Source of the DNA: UBA5239 sp040394635 | Lineage (GTDB): Bacteria > Verrucomicrobiota > Lentisphaeria > Victivallales > Victivallaceae | Assembly: GCA_040394635.1 (NCBI GenBank) | Contig: JBEBRW010000015.1 | Coordinates: forward strand, 32,746 to 96,745 | Reading direction: 5' to 3' | DNA length: 64,000 bases | Shown: positions 42,732 to 50,950 of the stretch, one piece after another | Layout of the letters: every line of letters starts with the position of its first letter | Numbering within the stretch: position 1 is the stretch's first letter | Notes under the pieces: model-generated | Told to the model about the DNA's origin: nothing | Seen by the model: the letters and a program-made list of their open reading frames with translations, nothing else | The model's database searches: none | Translations under genes and position numbers: made by a program

Positions 42732-44741
42732 ATGATAAATAACGATGGAACACTTTGCAACTGCCGGAAAAGTGAAGACATTGTCGATCTACTCCTTGAA
42801 ACGGTAAATGCGGAAATGGATTTCGGCCCCGCAGTCGAAAAAATGCTGCGCGTGATCGGCGAAAATACCGCGGCGGACCGCTGCTATGTGTGCAAATACC
42901 ACGACGAAAATTTCTCCGGTATCGACAAAGCATTCGAGTGGCGTGACCCGGCGATGCCCTTTGCCGGCCTGCCGGATTTGAATATGTCTGACTTTGCCGG
43001 TTACCATGATACGTTGCTCAAGCGCGAGGCGGTGTTCCAGCCCACGCGGATTCTCCTCGGGATCTGGACCGCTCACGGGCTGTACGGTTTCGTCGGCGTT
43101 GATTATGGATGGAAACGGAAAAAATTCCCGCATTCGGTGATTCATGCCGTCAAATCCTTTACCCAGCTTTTCCGGCTGACTTACGAACGTACGAGGCAAC
43201 ACGAAAAACTGTTGGAGAGTACGTCGCTGCAAACGCAGATCATGGACAATATTTCCGTTCCGATTCTGCTGGTCGACCTGGATTACCGCGTCATGGCCGC
43301 CAACCCCACTAAAAAAGTTAACGTCAGCCTGCCGCTGGACAAATTGCTCGGCACCCACTGTTACGATAACGTGTGCAAATTCGGTGCTCCGCCGGAGTTC
43401 TGCGCCGTCAAGGAAACGATGCGGACCCAGCAGCCGAGCAAAAAGGAATTCGAGTTCGGCGGCAAACACCTGATCAACACTTCTCAGCCGATTTTCGACC
43501 GCAACGGCAAAATGCAGTATGTGTTGAGCATCGATTTCGACGTTACCGAAGTCACCCGCCAGAAGGAAGAACTGAAGGCGGCCATGGAGCAGGCTCAGGC
43601 CGCCAATTATGCCAAAAGCAACTTCCTGGCGACCGTCAGCCATGAGCTCCGCACTCCGTTGAACGTGGTGATCGGCTTCTCCGAACTGCTGCGCAACGGC
43701 GGCGTCGACGAGCAAAAACAGCAGGAATACCTGAGTTCGATCAGTTTCGCCGGCAACGCACTGCTCGGCCTGATCAATGATGTCCTCGATATCTCCAGCC
43801 TCGAGGCCGATACGACGCAGATCACGCCGACCCGGAACGACGTCGCCGAACTGATTCAGCAGACCGCCGCCATATTCATGACCAAGGCCTCGGAGAAGAA
43901 AATCGAGATTTCCACTTCCATCGGCGGCATCGGCCCGTATATGCTGCACGTGGATAACCTGCGGCTGCGCCAGATCCTGCTCAATCTGGTGGGCAACGCC
44001 ATTAAATTCACCTCGAAAGGACGGGTTTCCGTCGAGGCCTCATTTACGCCGGATGACAATGAGTACGGAACGCTCGTCATCCGCGTTTCCGACACCGGTA
44101 TCGGTATCGCCCCGGAGAACCAGGAGCGCATTTTCGAACCGTTTATTCACGACTCGATCATTCGCGGCAAATGGATGTACGAAGGGTCCGGCCTCGGACT
44201 GACCATCACCCGGAAGCTGCTGGACAAAATGGGCGGCGATATCCACCTCGACAGCGTGCCCGGCCAGGGCAGCACCTTTACGATCCGGTTCAACCGGGTC
44301 AAATACGAAGCCGCTCCGGAAAGTTCCCCGGACAGCCGCAAGCAAGCCCTTCTCGGCACCGATATCAATCTCCTGAAGGACCGCAAGCTCCGCGTATTGC
44401 TGGTCGACGATATCGCACTCAATTTGAAAGTCCTGGCCGCCATGCTGAAATTATTGGATGTGGAAAGCGAACGGGCGGATTCCGGGAGGGCTGCCATGGA
44501 AAAACTGCATCAGGACCGCGATTTCGACATGATCCTGACGGATTTGTGGATGCCGGGAATGAGCGGCGCCGAATTCGCCCAGGCACTTAAAGACAAAGGC
44601 TTTGCCGATATTCCCGTGATAGCGGTCACCGCCGACACCCAGATTTCACCGGAAGACCGGCAATTATTTGCCGACATCCTCTACAAACCGATCACCGTGG
44701 ATTCGCTCCGCCAGATGTTCAGGACCGTCCTGTCTGCCTGA
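42732..44741 (+). CDS. Hybrid sensor histidine kinase with GAF, PAS and receiver domains
   Basis: 669 residues, no membrane helix. A GAF-like sensor (about 15-165), a PAS-like domain (about 170-280; YRVMAANPTKKVNVSLPLDKLLGTHCYDNVC), a HisKA domain with the phospho-acceptor His in TVSHELRTPLNVVIGFSELLRN, HATPase_c with N box LNLVGNAIKF and G boxes, then a C-terminal REC domain (LRVLLVDDIALNLKVL, phospho-acceptor Asp in MILTDLWMPGMSG, conserved Lys in LYKPI). A cytoplasmic two-component sensor whose stimulus and downstream partner are unknown. GGAG stands 11 nt upstream. Confidence 0.92.
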   Translation: MINNDGTLCNCRKSEDIVDLLLETVNAEMDFGPAVEKMLRVIGENTAADRCYVCKYHDENFSGIDKAFEWRDPAMPFAGLPDLNMSDFAGYHDTLLKREAVFQPTRILLGIWTAHGLYGFVGVDYGWKRKKFPHSVIHAVKSFTQLFRLTYERTRQHEKLLESTSLQTQIMDNISVPILLVDLDYRVMAANPTKKVNVSLPLDKLLGTHCYDNVCKFGAPPEFCAVKETMRTQQPSKKEFEFGGKHLINTSQPIFDRNGKMQYVLSIDFDVTEVTRQKEELKAAMEQAQAANYAKSNFLATVSHELRTPLNVVIGFSELLRNGGVDEQKQQEYLSSISFAGNALLGLINDVLDISSLEADTTQITPTRNDVAELIQQTAAIFMTKASEKKIEISTSIGGIGPYMLHVDNLRLRQILLNLVGNAIKFTSKGRVSVEASFTPDDNEYGTLVIRVSDTGIGIAPENQERIFEPFIHDSIIRGKWMYEGSGLGLTITRKLLDKMGGDIHLDSVPGQGSTFTIRFNRVKYEAAPESSPDSRKQALLGTDINLLKDRKLRVLLVDDIALNLKVLAAMLKLLDVESERADSGRAAMEKLHQDRDFDMILTDLWMPGMSGAEFAQALKDKGFADIPVIAVTADTQISPEDRQLFADILYKPITVDSLRQMFRTVLSA

Positions 44742-44782
44742 AAGCTCAATTCGGGAACGCAATCGCCCAATCATCATCGCAA

Positions 44783-45295
44783 TCAGGACATCTCCATTAT
44801 AATAGTGTTTATATAATGATACCAATATCCATCCTTCTTTTTGAGAATATAGGTTTGCGTGCTGGCGGCAAGAGGTCCCTGATATCGGGTCACTTTAACT
44901 TCCATCGATTGTTCATCCACGGGAATTTCAAATGGCTCAATGGTTACGAGAAAAACATTATTGTCAGACAAATAATCCCAGAAATACTTGATATCCTCCG
45001 GTGAAGTAGTACGACACAAGTCGATACCAGTTTTCGGTCCAACTCCCGGCTCAAACTTTACATTCGGTTTTTGAATCCACTTGACGATATATTCATAATC
45101 CGGCTCATTCATCAACCGGCAAATCTTAGCGTTAGTACCATAATTTTGAGTACTGTCGTGATAAAGATAAATCTTGATATCGAGCTCGGATTGTAGTCTG
45201 GTTCCGTCGAGCACCTCTGGCCCCACAGTTTCACTCTGGTGGCAACACCCGCCAAGCAAAATCATCACGCTCAGTATCACTGCCAGTCGCGCCAT
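44783..45295 (-). CDS. Lipoprotein, tandem paralogue A
   Basis: 170 residues from the ATG at 45295 (AGGAG 8 nt upstream; the longer frame runs back through repeated DNA). Lipobox LLGGC. The mature part shares with the next gene, in order, PEVLDGTRLQSELDIKIYLYHDS, MNEPDYEYIVKWIQKPNVKFE, VTIEPFEIPV and RYQGPLAASTQTYILKKKDGYWYH. Not recognised as a known family. A tandem duplicate of the gene at 45312. Confidence 0.7.
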   Translation of the reverse strand: MARLAVILSVMILLGGCCHQSETVGPEVLDGTRLQSELDIKIYLYHDSTQNYGTNAKICRLMNEPDYEYIVKWIQKPNVKFEPGVGPKTGIDLCRTTSPEDIKYFWDYLSDNNVFLVTIEPFEIPVDEQSMEVKVTRYQGPLAASTQTYILKKKDGYWYHYINTIIMEMS

Positions 45296-45335
45296 ATCGC
45301 TATCTCCTGTTTTACCAGTTGGAACGGTCGTAGTT
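45293..45335. repeat. 43-bp direct repeat, copy 1
   Basis: Identical to 45930-45972. It carries the ribosome-binding region of the lipoprotein gene plus the last codons of the yifB-type frame (ending RSNW and stop). Here it supplies the start region of paralogue A and the final codons of paralogue B. Confidence 0.9.
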
Positions 45336-45932
45336 CCGACCGGGACAGTTTTCACCGATTTCGAATGAATCTGCGAGGGTAAATGATTTTTGATTTGTTT
45401 TATCAGATATCCATATTTCACGATAATTTTTATCATGATACCAATATCCCCCTGTCTTCCTGAAAATATAGGTTTCTCCGCTGGCCGCCAGCGGTCCCCT
45501 GTATTCAGTGATCCGCACTTTCAAAGTCCAACCGACCACAGGCAGTTCAAATGGATCAATGGTTGTAAGACAAGTATTGTTGGCAAATAAGTAATCCGAA
45601 GAATAATCGAGATTGTCTTTCGGAGTATTTTCCGGAAAAGTTAAATCTCCATATTTGCCGCCGGTTCCATGTTCGAATTTGATATCCGGCTTCTGGATAC
45701 ACTTAACGATGAAATCAAAATCCGGCTCATTCAACAAACGGTATGTAATGAGCTTCCCATCATAGCTTCGTGCAAAATCACTATAAATATAAACCTTGAT
45801 ATCAATCTTGGACTTCAGCACGGTTCCATCGAATACTTCCGGAGTCACAGTTTCCGGGTACGGTTCCAGCGGATAGCTGCACCCTACGATCAAGAACGCA
45901 ACAAAAACCGCCACTAATCTATGTATTAACAT
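45312..45932 (-). CDS. Lipoprotein, tandem paralogue B, with a yifB-derived C-terminal tail
   Basis: 206 residues; lipobox LIVGC, AGGAG 8 nt before the ATG. The mature domain parallels paralogue A (PEVFDGTVLKSKIDIKVYIYSD, LNEPDFDFIVKCIQKPDIKFE, YRGPLAASGETYIFRKTGGYWYH). After that it continues about 35 residues further and ends in NYDRSNW, exactly the C-terminus of YifB, because the reading frame runs into a duplicated end of that gene. The tail is a duplication scar rather than a selected feature, as far as can be seen. Confidence 0.7.
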   Translation of the reverse strand: MLIHRLVAVFVAFLIVGCSYPLEPYPETVTPEVFDGTVLKSKIDIKVYIYSDFARSYDGKLITYRLLNEPDFDFIVKCIQKPDIKFEHGTGGKYGDLTFPENTPKDNLDYSSDYLFANNTCLTTIDPFELPVVGWTLKVRITEYRGPLAASGETYIFRKTGGYWYHDKNYREIWISDKTNQKSFTLADSFEIGENCPGRNYDRSNW

Positions 45933-45972
45933 ATCGCTATCTCCTGTTTTACCAGTTGGAACGGTCGTAGTT
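45930..45972. repeat. 43-bp direct repeat, copy 2
   Basis: Second copy, 637 bp from the first, at the junction of lipoprotein B and the 3' end of the truncated yifB copy. It defines the tandem-duplication unit as the yifB end plus a lipoprotein gene. Confidence 0.9.
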
Positions 45973-46842
45973 GCGGTAGCTGATCGCTTCGTATAGGTGG
46001 TTTTCGCCGATATCGGGAGAATTTGCGAGGTCTGCGATGGTGCGGGCTACTTTCAATATGCGGTCGTAGGCGCGGGGGCTGAGGTCGAAGCGCTGGATGG
46101 CATGGCGTAACAGGACTTCGCTTTTTTGACCGATTTGGCAGAACTGGCGCAATTCGCGCGGGGCCATGTGGGCGTTGCAGTAAATCCCGGCTCCCTTAAA
46201 ACGCTCGGCCTGAATCTGACGGGCAGCTATCACGCGTTCGCGGATCACGGCGCTAGATTCTCCGGTCGGGGCTTTGATTAGCTCGTCTTCGCTCAAGCGT
46301 GAGACTTCCACGTGCAGGTCGATACGGTCGAGTAGCGGCCCGGAGATTTTACCACGGTACTTGCGGACTTCGTTGGGCTTGCAACGGCAGCCGTGCGCTC
46401 CGACCATACCGCAGGGGCACGGATTCATCGCGGCGACCATCAGGAATTTGGCCGGAAACGTGCAATTGCCATTTGCCCGCGAGATGGATACTATTCCGGT
46501 TTCGAGCGGTTGGCGTAGGACCTCCAAGACGTTACGTTTAAACTCCGGGAGTTCATCGAGAAACAACACGCCGTTATGGGCTCGGCTGATCGTACCGGGG
46601 GCGGGATTCTTACCACCGCCGATCAATCCGACATCGCTGGCCGTATGGTGTGGTGCGACAAACGGACGCCGGTTCACCAATGGTTGGCCGGGCTCCAGTA
46701 ATCCGAGCACGCTGTGAATGCGACTAGTCTCTAAAGTTTCTTCCAAAGTCATTAAGGGTAAAATACCCGGTAAACAGGTTGAAATGAGGGATTTGCCCGT
46801 CCCGGGGGGACCCGGTTTCTTAAGTATACGTTGCCGCCTCAT
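45949..46842 (-). pseudogene. 5'-truncated yifB/comM copy
   Basis: The frame encodes 297 residues. After an unrelated start (MRRQRILKK) it joins the YifB sequence inside Walker A (PGPPGTGKSLIS) and continues to the natural C-terminus. Over about 285 residues it differs from the gene at 62607 at a single residue (PFVAPHH against PFVSPHH), while the DNA differs at many third positions. The N-terminal Lon-protease-like domain is missing. It may be an inert remnant or make an AAA+ fragment. It marks the left edge of the accessory island. Confidence 0.82.
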
Positions 46843-47209
46843 TCTATTATACCCCTGTTTCTACAGAAAAAAAGCTCGAAAGCAAAAAAAGTCAAAAAAA
46901 ATCCGAAATTCATCATATCGCCATTTTTTTTCTCGAGCCCCCCTACGAGGGCTCATTCCGACCACACCAAATTCGATAAATGATAATACACCCAAATCAG
47001 AAAGTTTTCAAGCACCAGCGCCGATTAACTCGTTTTGCATCAAGCAATTTCTGGGAATGATAACTTAATGAAAATAGGACATTCTGTCACATTCCGCTCA
47101 CCGACTGCGACAGCTTGGCATGGCACTTTTATGAAGAATTATTATAAAAGTATAGACAACGTCATTACTCTATTGTTCCATGACCACCATCAGAAAAGGC
47201 AAAAATAGT
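46843..47209. other. Island left-end gap upstream of the Pycsar-like operon
   Basis: AT-rich, without a supportable gene. It holds A-rich tracts (46865-46930) and an inverted repeat ACTTTTAT / ATAAAAGT at 47125-47132 and 47144-47151, about 60-85 bp upstream of the sigma-54 promoter, where an enhancer-binding protein could bind. Confidence 0.5.
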
Positions 47210-47225
47210 TGGCACGGCTTTTGCT
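47210..47225 (+). promoter_or_regulatory. Sigma-54 promoter of the cyclase operon
   Basis: TGGCACGGCTTTTGCT matches the sigma-54 consensus TGGCACG-N4-TTGCW. GG (47211-47212) and GC (47223-47224) are separated by exactly 10 nt as required. It lies 46 bp before the ATG of the cyclase gene. Transcription would need an AAA+ enhancer-binding protein, which is not in the window. Confidence 0.8.
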
Positions 47226-47270
47226 TACTAACATTTGTTGAATTATTAACTAAACAATAATAGGTGAACA

Positions 47271-48761
47271 ATGAAGTTTGTAAAGAGGTCTTTTAGTGAA
47301 GTTTACTCTCGTCCTAGAATTTATGCTGAGTCGTTGGAATTATCTGCGGAAGGCCTCCAAATACCCGAAATTGGCTATTCTGATGGTACCGGGTTTCACC
47401 TCTATTCTTTACTGAGCCTTACCCAACAGTTGACATCTCCTGTCAATCTTACTGATGCCCAAAAGGCCTACGAGGTAACGCAACGGTATGTTGATATTGC
47501 AGATGCATGTGCAAGAAATGCCGGTGGGCGGATTCTTGAAGTTCAAGGAGAATGCCTTCACTTCTTCTTCGATAAGGAGTTAAACGCCCAGAGTCTTCAA
47601 GAAGTTATTACATTTTGTTCGGCACTTACTAATTCTGTATATAAACAAAAAAATCAACTAGGTGGAGTTGCCTTTGAGGGCTTTAAGATCTGCTTTGATT
47701 ATGGTCGGGCAATAATTATGTCAACAGGCCATGATTCGGACGACTCTTTTGTTTCTTTGGGACCATGTGCCAATGAACCGGCTAAGCACTTGCCTGATGT
47801 AAAAGCATCCTGTACCGCCATGCCTACACGAATAGCCAAAATTCTATTCCCAGTCGACCAAAGAACAACATGGCATGAAATTGATTTGCAGACTAACTAT
47901 ACAGCGAGTCTTGAAAATTTCAGTGACCGCTCTTATTTGGAATCATTGGAAAAAGGTAGTACGGCATCGACTCGTTCTTACTCTCCACAAAATTTCTCCG
48001 TCAAGTTCATAAATCTGAGTGCTCCCTCTCCGGGCCGTTTCTATGACCAGCAGGCAACACTTTGTCAAGGTTTCTTTATTCGGGCTGACCTGGATGGATT
48101 TACCAAAAAGGTCCAAGATGCTTTCGATTCAGGGACTCCCGCTGCACTGGAGCGCTTGCTTGAAGATTTTGAAAAAGTATTAAACTATGGAAACCAATAT
48201 GTTGAAACCGCTCCCCGACCAATATATCAGCTCCCTTGGGCCGGAGACTGTGCAAATATTTTATTGTTACCCAAAAAAGATGAGTCCATTGATGAAGCGC
48301 AGACGTATCTATCTGCTGTTGGACCTGCTGATTGGTTGAGCGGCTACAATGGTCAAATACAGCCTCCATTCAAAGATGCCAATTGGGTGGTAAGTTCATG
48401 CTGCGGGCAAAATGAGAAAGGCGGGAGAAACGTATTACTGGCAACGGTAAAAACGGCAGATCATAATTTTCTATTCGCGATCGGATGGAGTGTGGGACGC
48501 TCTCTTGATGCCCATAATGTAGGAGGATCAGGAGCTGGAGATACCTTAATTTCAAACTATGATCATTCCGCATTAGATGACGAATATAGAAAGCATTTCA
48601 ATGATGCGAATTCAAATTTCAAACGTGCCCGTAACTTGCACGAAAAGCTCACCGCTTCTCCCACCAAGAATATTCCGACATTAACTGAAAAGGAGAGACG
48701 TGTTGCGGGGACTCCTTTTGCAATTCAAAACGCGAGGCCATATTGCAATCTCGAAGATTAA
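47271..48761 (+). CDS. Pycsar-like tandem nucleotidyl cyclase
   Basis: 496 residues, soluble. The C-terminal half reads as a class III nucleotidyl cyclase: IRADLDGFTKK with metal-type Asp273 and Asp275, then LPWAGDCANILLLP with Asp326, and GWSVGRSLDAHNVGGSGAGDTLISN. The N-terminal half repeats the pattern in degenerate form (FHLYSLLSLTQQL, GGRILEVQGECLHFFF, FKICFDYGRAIIMSTG) without the Asp pair, suggesting a built-in pseudo-heterodimer. In Pycsar such cyclases make cCMP or cUMP on phage infection. The operon context (TM effector downstream) supports this. The nucleotide made is unknown. Its end overlaps the next gene by 19 bp. Confidence 0.72.
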   Translation: MKFVKRSFSEVYSRPRIYAESLELSAEGLQIPEIGYSDGTGFHLYSLLSLTQQLTSPVNLTDAQKAYEVTQRYVDIADACARNAGGRILEVQGECLHFFFDKELNAQSLQEVITFCSALTNSVYKQKNQLGGVAFEGFKICFDYGRAIIMSTGHDSDDSFVSLGPCANEPAKHLPDVKASCTAMPTRIAKILFPVDQRTTWHEIDLQTNYTASLENFSDRSYLESLEKGSTASTRSYSPQNFSVKFINLSAPSPGRFYDQQATLCQGFFIRADLDGFTKKVQDAFDSGTPAALERLLEDFEKVLNYGNQYVETAPRPIYQLPWAGDCANILLLPKKDESIDEAQTYLSAVGPADWLSGYNGQIQPPFKDANWVVSSCCGQNEKGGRNVLLATVKTADHNFLFAIGWSVGRSLDAHNVGGSGAGDTLISNYDHSALDDEYRKHFNDANSNFKRARNLHEKLTASPTKNIPTLTEKERRVAGTPFAIQNARPYCNLED

Positions 48762-49762
48762 ACCGAACATTCCACGAAGATATTACAATCAGTGGGGAAA
48801 AGCTTAGTTCCATGATCAACTTCGCCATGGAGCTAAGTAGCTTTTTCACTGAATATGGTTTAATAATTGGAAATACTGTCGTTCTTCATGGTAAAATGGT
48901 CTTGGTTTCGGCTACATCTTCTATCCCGGCCCTGACGCATGACATTGATCTTGAGATTACCGAACATTGGCAAACAAAAGTTCCCGCATTATTTTGTTAT
49001 GAGGCTGCTGCGCATCAGCCCCAAAGTTGGGTTCGGGGAAAAGACCGCTCTATCCTATGGCAAACTGACCAAAATTGGTCTGATTTTTTTAAGACAACCT
49101 GCCAGCATCTGGATGAAAATGAAGCAATTCAATATTCGGCTCAAGCAGCAGGCAGCATGATTCGAGCCGTTTTGGCTATAAATGAGATATTATTTTCAGG
49201 TAACACGAAAGTTCAATATTGCTATAAGCGATGCTTCATTAAAGATTTCTTGTTGATTTTTGACCTAGTCTATAAACTCTCAAGTTTTTTAAAAGATCCT
49301 CAGATTTCATTTGCAAAAGTGTGGATTATAAAAGGAAAATTGCAATTAAGTAATGGAAAAAATATTAATTCCAAAGTTTGGGCAGATATTGAAATCACGG
49401 TTGATAAATATGACATTCTACAGCTACCTAGAGTAGTATGCTATAATCCTTGGGTACGAAAAGATCCGTTAGGGTGGCATATATATTCATCAGGGGAACT
49501 CTGTTGGGAGTTTCCTTGCCTCTGGCAAGAAAAACTTTTAGAGGCATCGTGTCTTGAAAAAATTGATAATGGAAAAATTGCAAAACTTGCAGCCGAGTGG
49601 TGCATAAACAGTGTCATCACATTAATTTACTATCATTGGACGGCACATAAATATAACATAAAAGACTGGCCGCCCGAATGGAACTATTGGAAACATGGAG
49701 AAGAAGGACTCAAACAGTATGAAGAAGAAAAAAAAGCACGTAATAATAAACGAATTGCGTAA
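48743..49762 (+). CDS. Double E2-like (ubiquitin-conjugating-fold) protein
   Basis: 339 residues from TTG 48743 (GAGG upstream); ATG 48812 is an alternative, but the internal repeat begins before it. Two halves align by eye. Residues 12-118 have LSSFF, HGKMVL, THDIDLEITE, LFCYE and SILWQTDQNW. Residues 165-262 have LSSFL, KGKLQL, WADIEITV, VVCYN, GWHIYSSGELCWEFP. The second half matches prokaryotic E2-like domains with His246 and candidate catalytic Cys254; the first half has Leu where that Cys would be. Bacterial E2s modify CD-NTases in type II CBASS; here the cyclase would be the analogous target. Function is inferred. Confidence 0.55.
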   Translation: MQSRRLNRTFHEDITISGEKLSSMINFAMELSSFFTEYGLIIGNTVVLHGKMVLVSATSSIPALTHDIDLEITEHWQTKVPALFCYEAAAHQPQSWVRGKDRSILWQTDQNWSDFFKTTCQHLDENEAIQYSAQAAGSMIRAVLAINEILFSGNTKVQYCYKRCFIKDFLLIFDLVYKLSSFLKDPQISFAKVWIIKGKLQLSNGKNINSKVWADIEITVDKYDILQLPRVVCYNPWVRKDPLGWHIYSSGELCWEFPCLWQEKLLEASCLEKIDNGKIAKLAAEWCINSVITLIYYHWTAHKYNIKDWPPEWNYWKHGEEGLKQYEEEKKARNNKRIA

Positions 49763-50267
49763 TGGCTACAATAATGCCCAGGAACTGATTCGTTTTGCAG
49801 ATACAAAAATTGGTGTTATAGTTGCCTTTAGCAGTGCCATATTTATTCACGGCATGGATAATTTCTGCTTACCTTACTCGCTTGCAACTCAAATATCGCC
49901 TTGTTCCTGGGAAATGCTGCAAATCGTACTATTGGGCTTATTCATCCTTGCAACGGGAGGGGTCTTCCTAACTGCCCTAGACGGTATGACTGCAAGGGGA
50001 GCAAAAAAGTTATCCCCTATGCCCAGATTATTATTTCCTGTCGGCAATCATAAGGATTTTGAGCTTTTCAAAGCGGATATCGAAAAAACCGAAGAAAATC
50101 ATGAACTGGACGAGCTGACGGTACAAGTTTATAACATTGGATTGATCTTGGAAGTTAAATTGAAAAGATGTTGCTGGGCAAAAAATATGCTTGTCGTTCA
50201 AATCTTCTTGTGGGCTTTAATTATTGCAGTATGGAAATTAACTGGAAGCAGTTGCCCCGGAAGCTAA
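49719..50267 (+). CDS. Pycsar-type transmembrane effector (PycTM-like)
   Basis: 182 residues from ATG 49719 (AAGGA about 10 nt upstream; ATG 49695 is possible). After a Lys-rich start comes NAQELIRFADTKIGVIVAFSSAIF, the FADTK-x-G segment characteristic of the Pycsar TM effector family (DUF5706-like), then a second helix pair (MLQIVLLGLFILATGGVFLTAL) and a last helix near the C-terminus. Such effectors bind cyclic pyrimidine nucleotides and disrupt the membrane to kill or arrest infected cells. It overlaps the E2-like gene by 44 bp, so the three proteins are translated from one message. Confidence 0.75.
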   Translation: MKKKKKHVIINELRNGYNNAQELIRFADTKIGVIVAFSSAIFIHGMDNFCLPYSLATQISPCSWEMLQIVLLGLFILATGGVFLTALDGMTARGAKKLSPMPRLLFPVGNHKDFELFKADIEKTEENHELDELTVQVYNIGLILEVKLKRCCWAKNMLVVQIFLWALIIAVWKLTGSSCPGS

Positions 50268-50640
50268 TCTTGTGTTATATTCATGCCGCAAAAAGCCCTC
50301 CCGATGCCTTTCGGGGAACGATAAAGACATTTCCTATAAAATCCACAAGGATAGCCTTACCTATCCTTAAAACCACCTCTAAAGGTAAATTTCAATATCC
50401 AGGGATGTAGCCTTTGAAAAAAAATTTCGAGAAATGGAAAAATAAATCTCGAGCAGCGAACCGGCATCTCCAACCCTGGGAATATTAAAAAAACTGGAAT
50501 CACCATTTTCAGCGGATTAGTTTCAGCAGGGAGCCTATGAAATCGTACGGTTGGTGCACGGTCCATATGATCCCTACTGAATCCATTGTAAGCCAGAGTA
50601 TTGCGAATGTATGAAGTTCCATATATTCTGGCCCCTAAGC
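50268..50640. other. Gap after the Pycsar-like operon
   Basis: No gene is supported. A short hairpin (CCCGA 50300-50304 with TCGGG 50311-50315) followed on the minus strand by a T-run may be a weak terminator. Otherwise nothing recognised. Confidence 0.4.
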
Positions 50641-50859
50641 TCAGAGGCAGCTATATTCTCGCCGTTCTTGTTCCAGCCATTCACTTAACCAAAGCTGCGC
50701 ATCGGCATATTGGCTCCATATCTCCTCTATGCGCATACCCGCTTTCAGCAACCGGTTTTCAAGTACCTGAGCTTCATTAACGAGTTCATTCAGTTTTTTC
50801 CGATCCCCACAGCCCTCTGCGAGAAGCCTTTTCTGTATTTCTATAATTTCAGGATTCAT
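50641..50859 (-). CDS. Small helical hypothetical protein, 72 aa
   Basis: MNPEIIEIQKRLLAEGC, then a continuous helix to the C-terminus; probably a coiled coil. GGAGG lies 9 nt before the ATG. It is 91 bp downstream of the VapE-type gene on the same strand and may be cotranscribed. Not recognised. Confidence 0.6.
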   Translation of the reverse strand: MNPEIIEIQKRLLAEGCGDRKKLNELVNEAQVLENRLLKAGMRIEEIWSQYADAQLWLSEWLEQERREYSCL

Positions 50860-50950
50860 CGTGGTAAACCTCCATTTTAAGTTACTATCGGTTACGGTAT
50901 TTCAGGTTTATTCGCATAGCCTGAAATACCGCATTCTTTACAGGCTGATT

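Noticed and set aside
45949..46842. Truncated yifB as a second functional ComM
   Set aside because: It lacks the N-terminal domain and begins inside Walker A with an unrelated start; kept as a pseudogene, though its silent-site divergence is reported.
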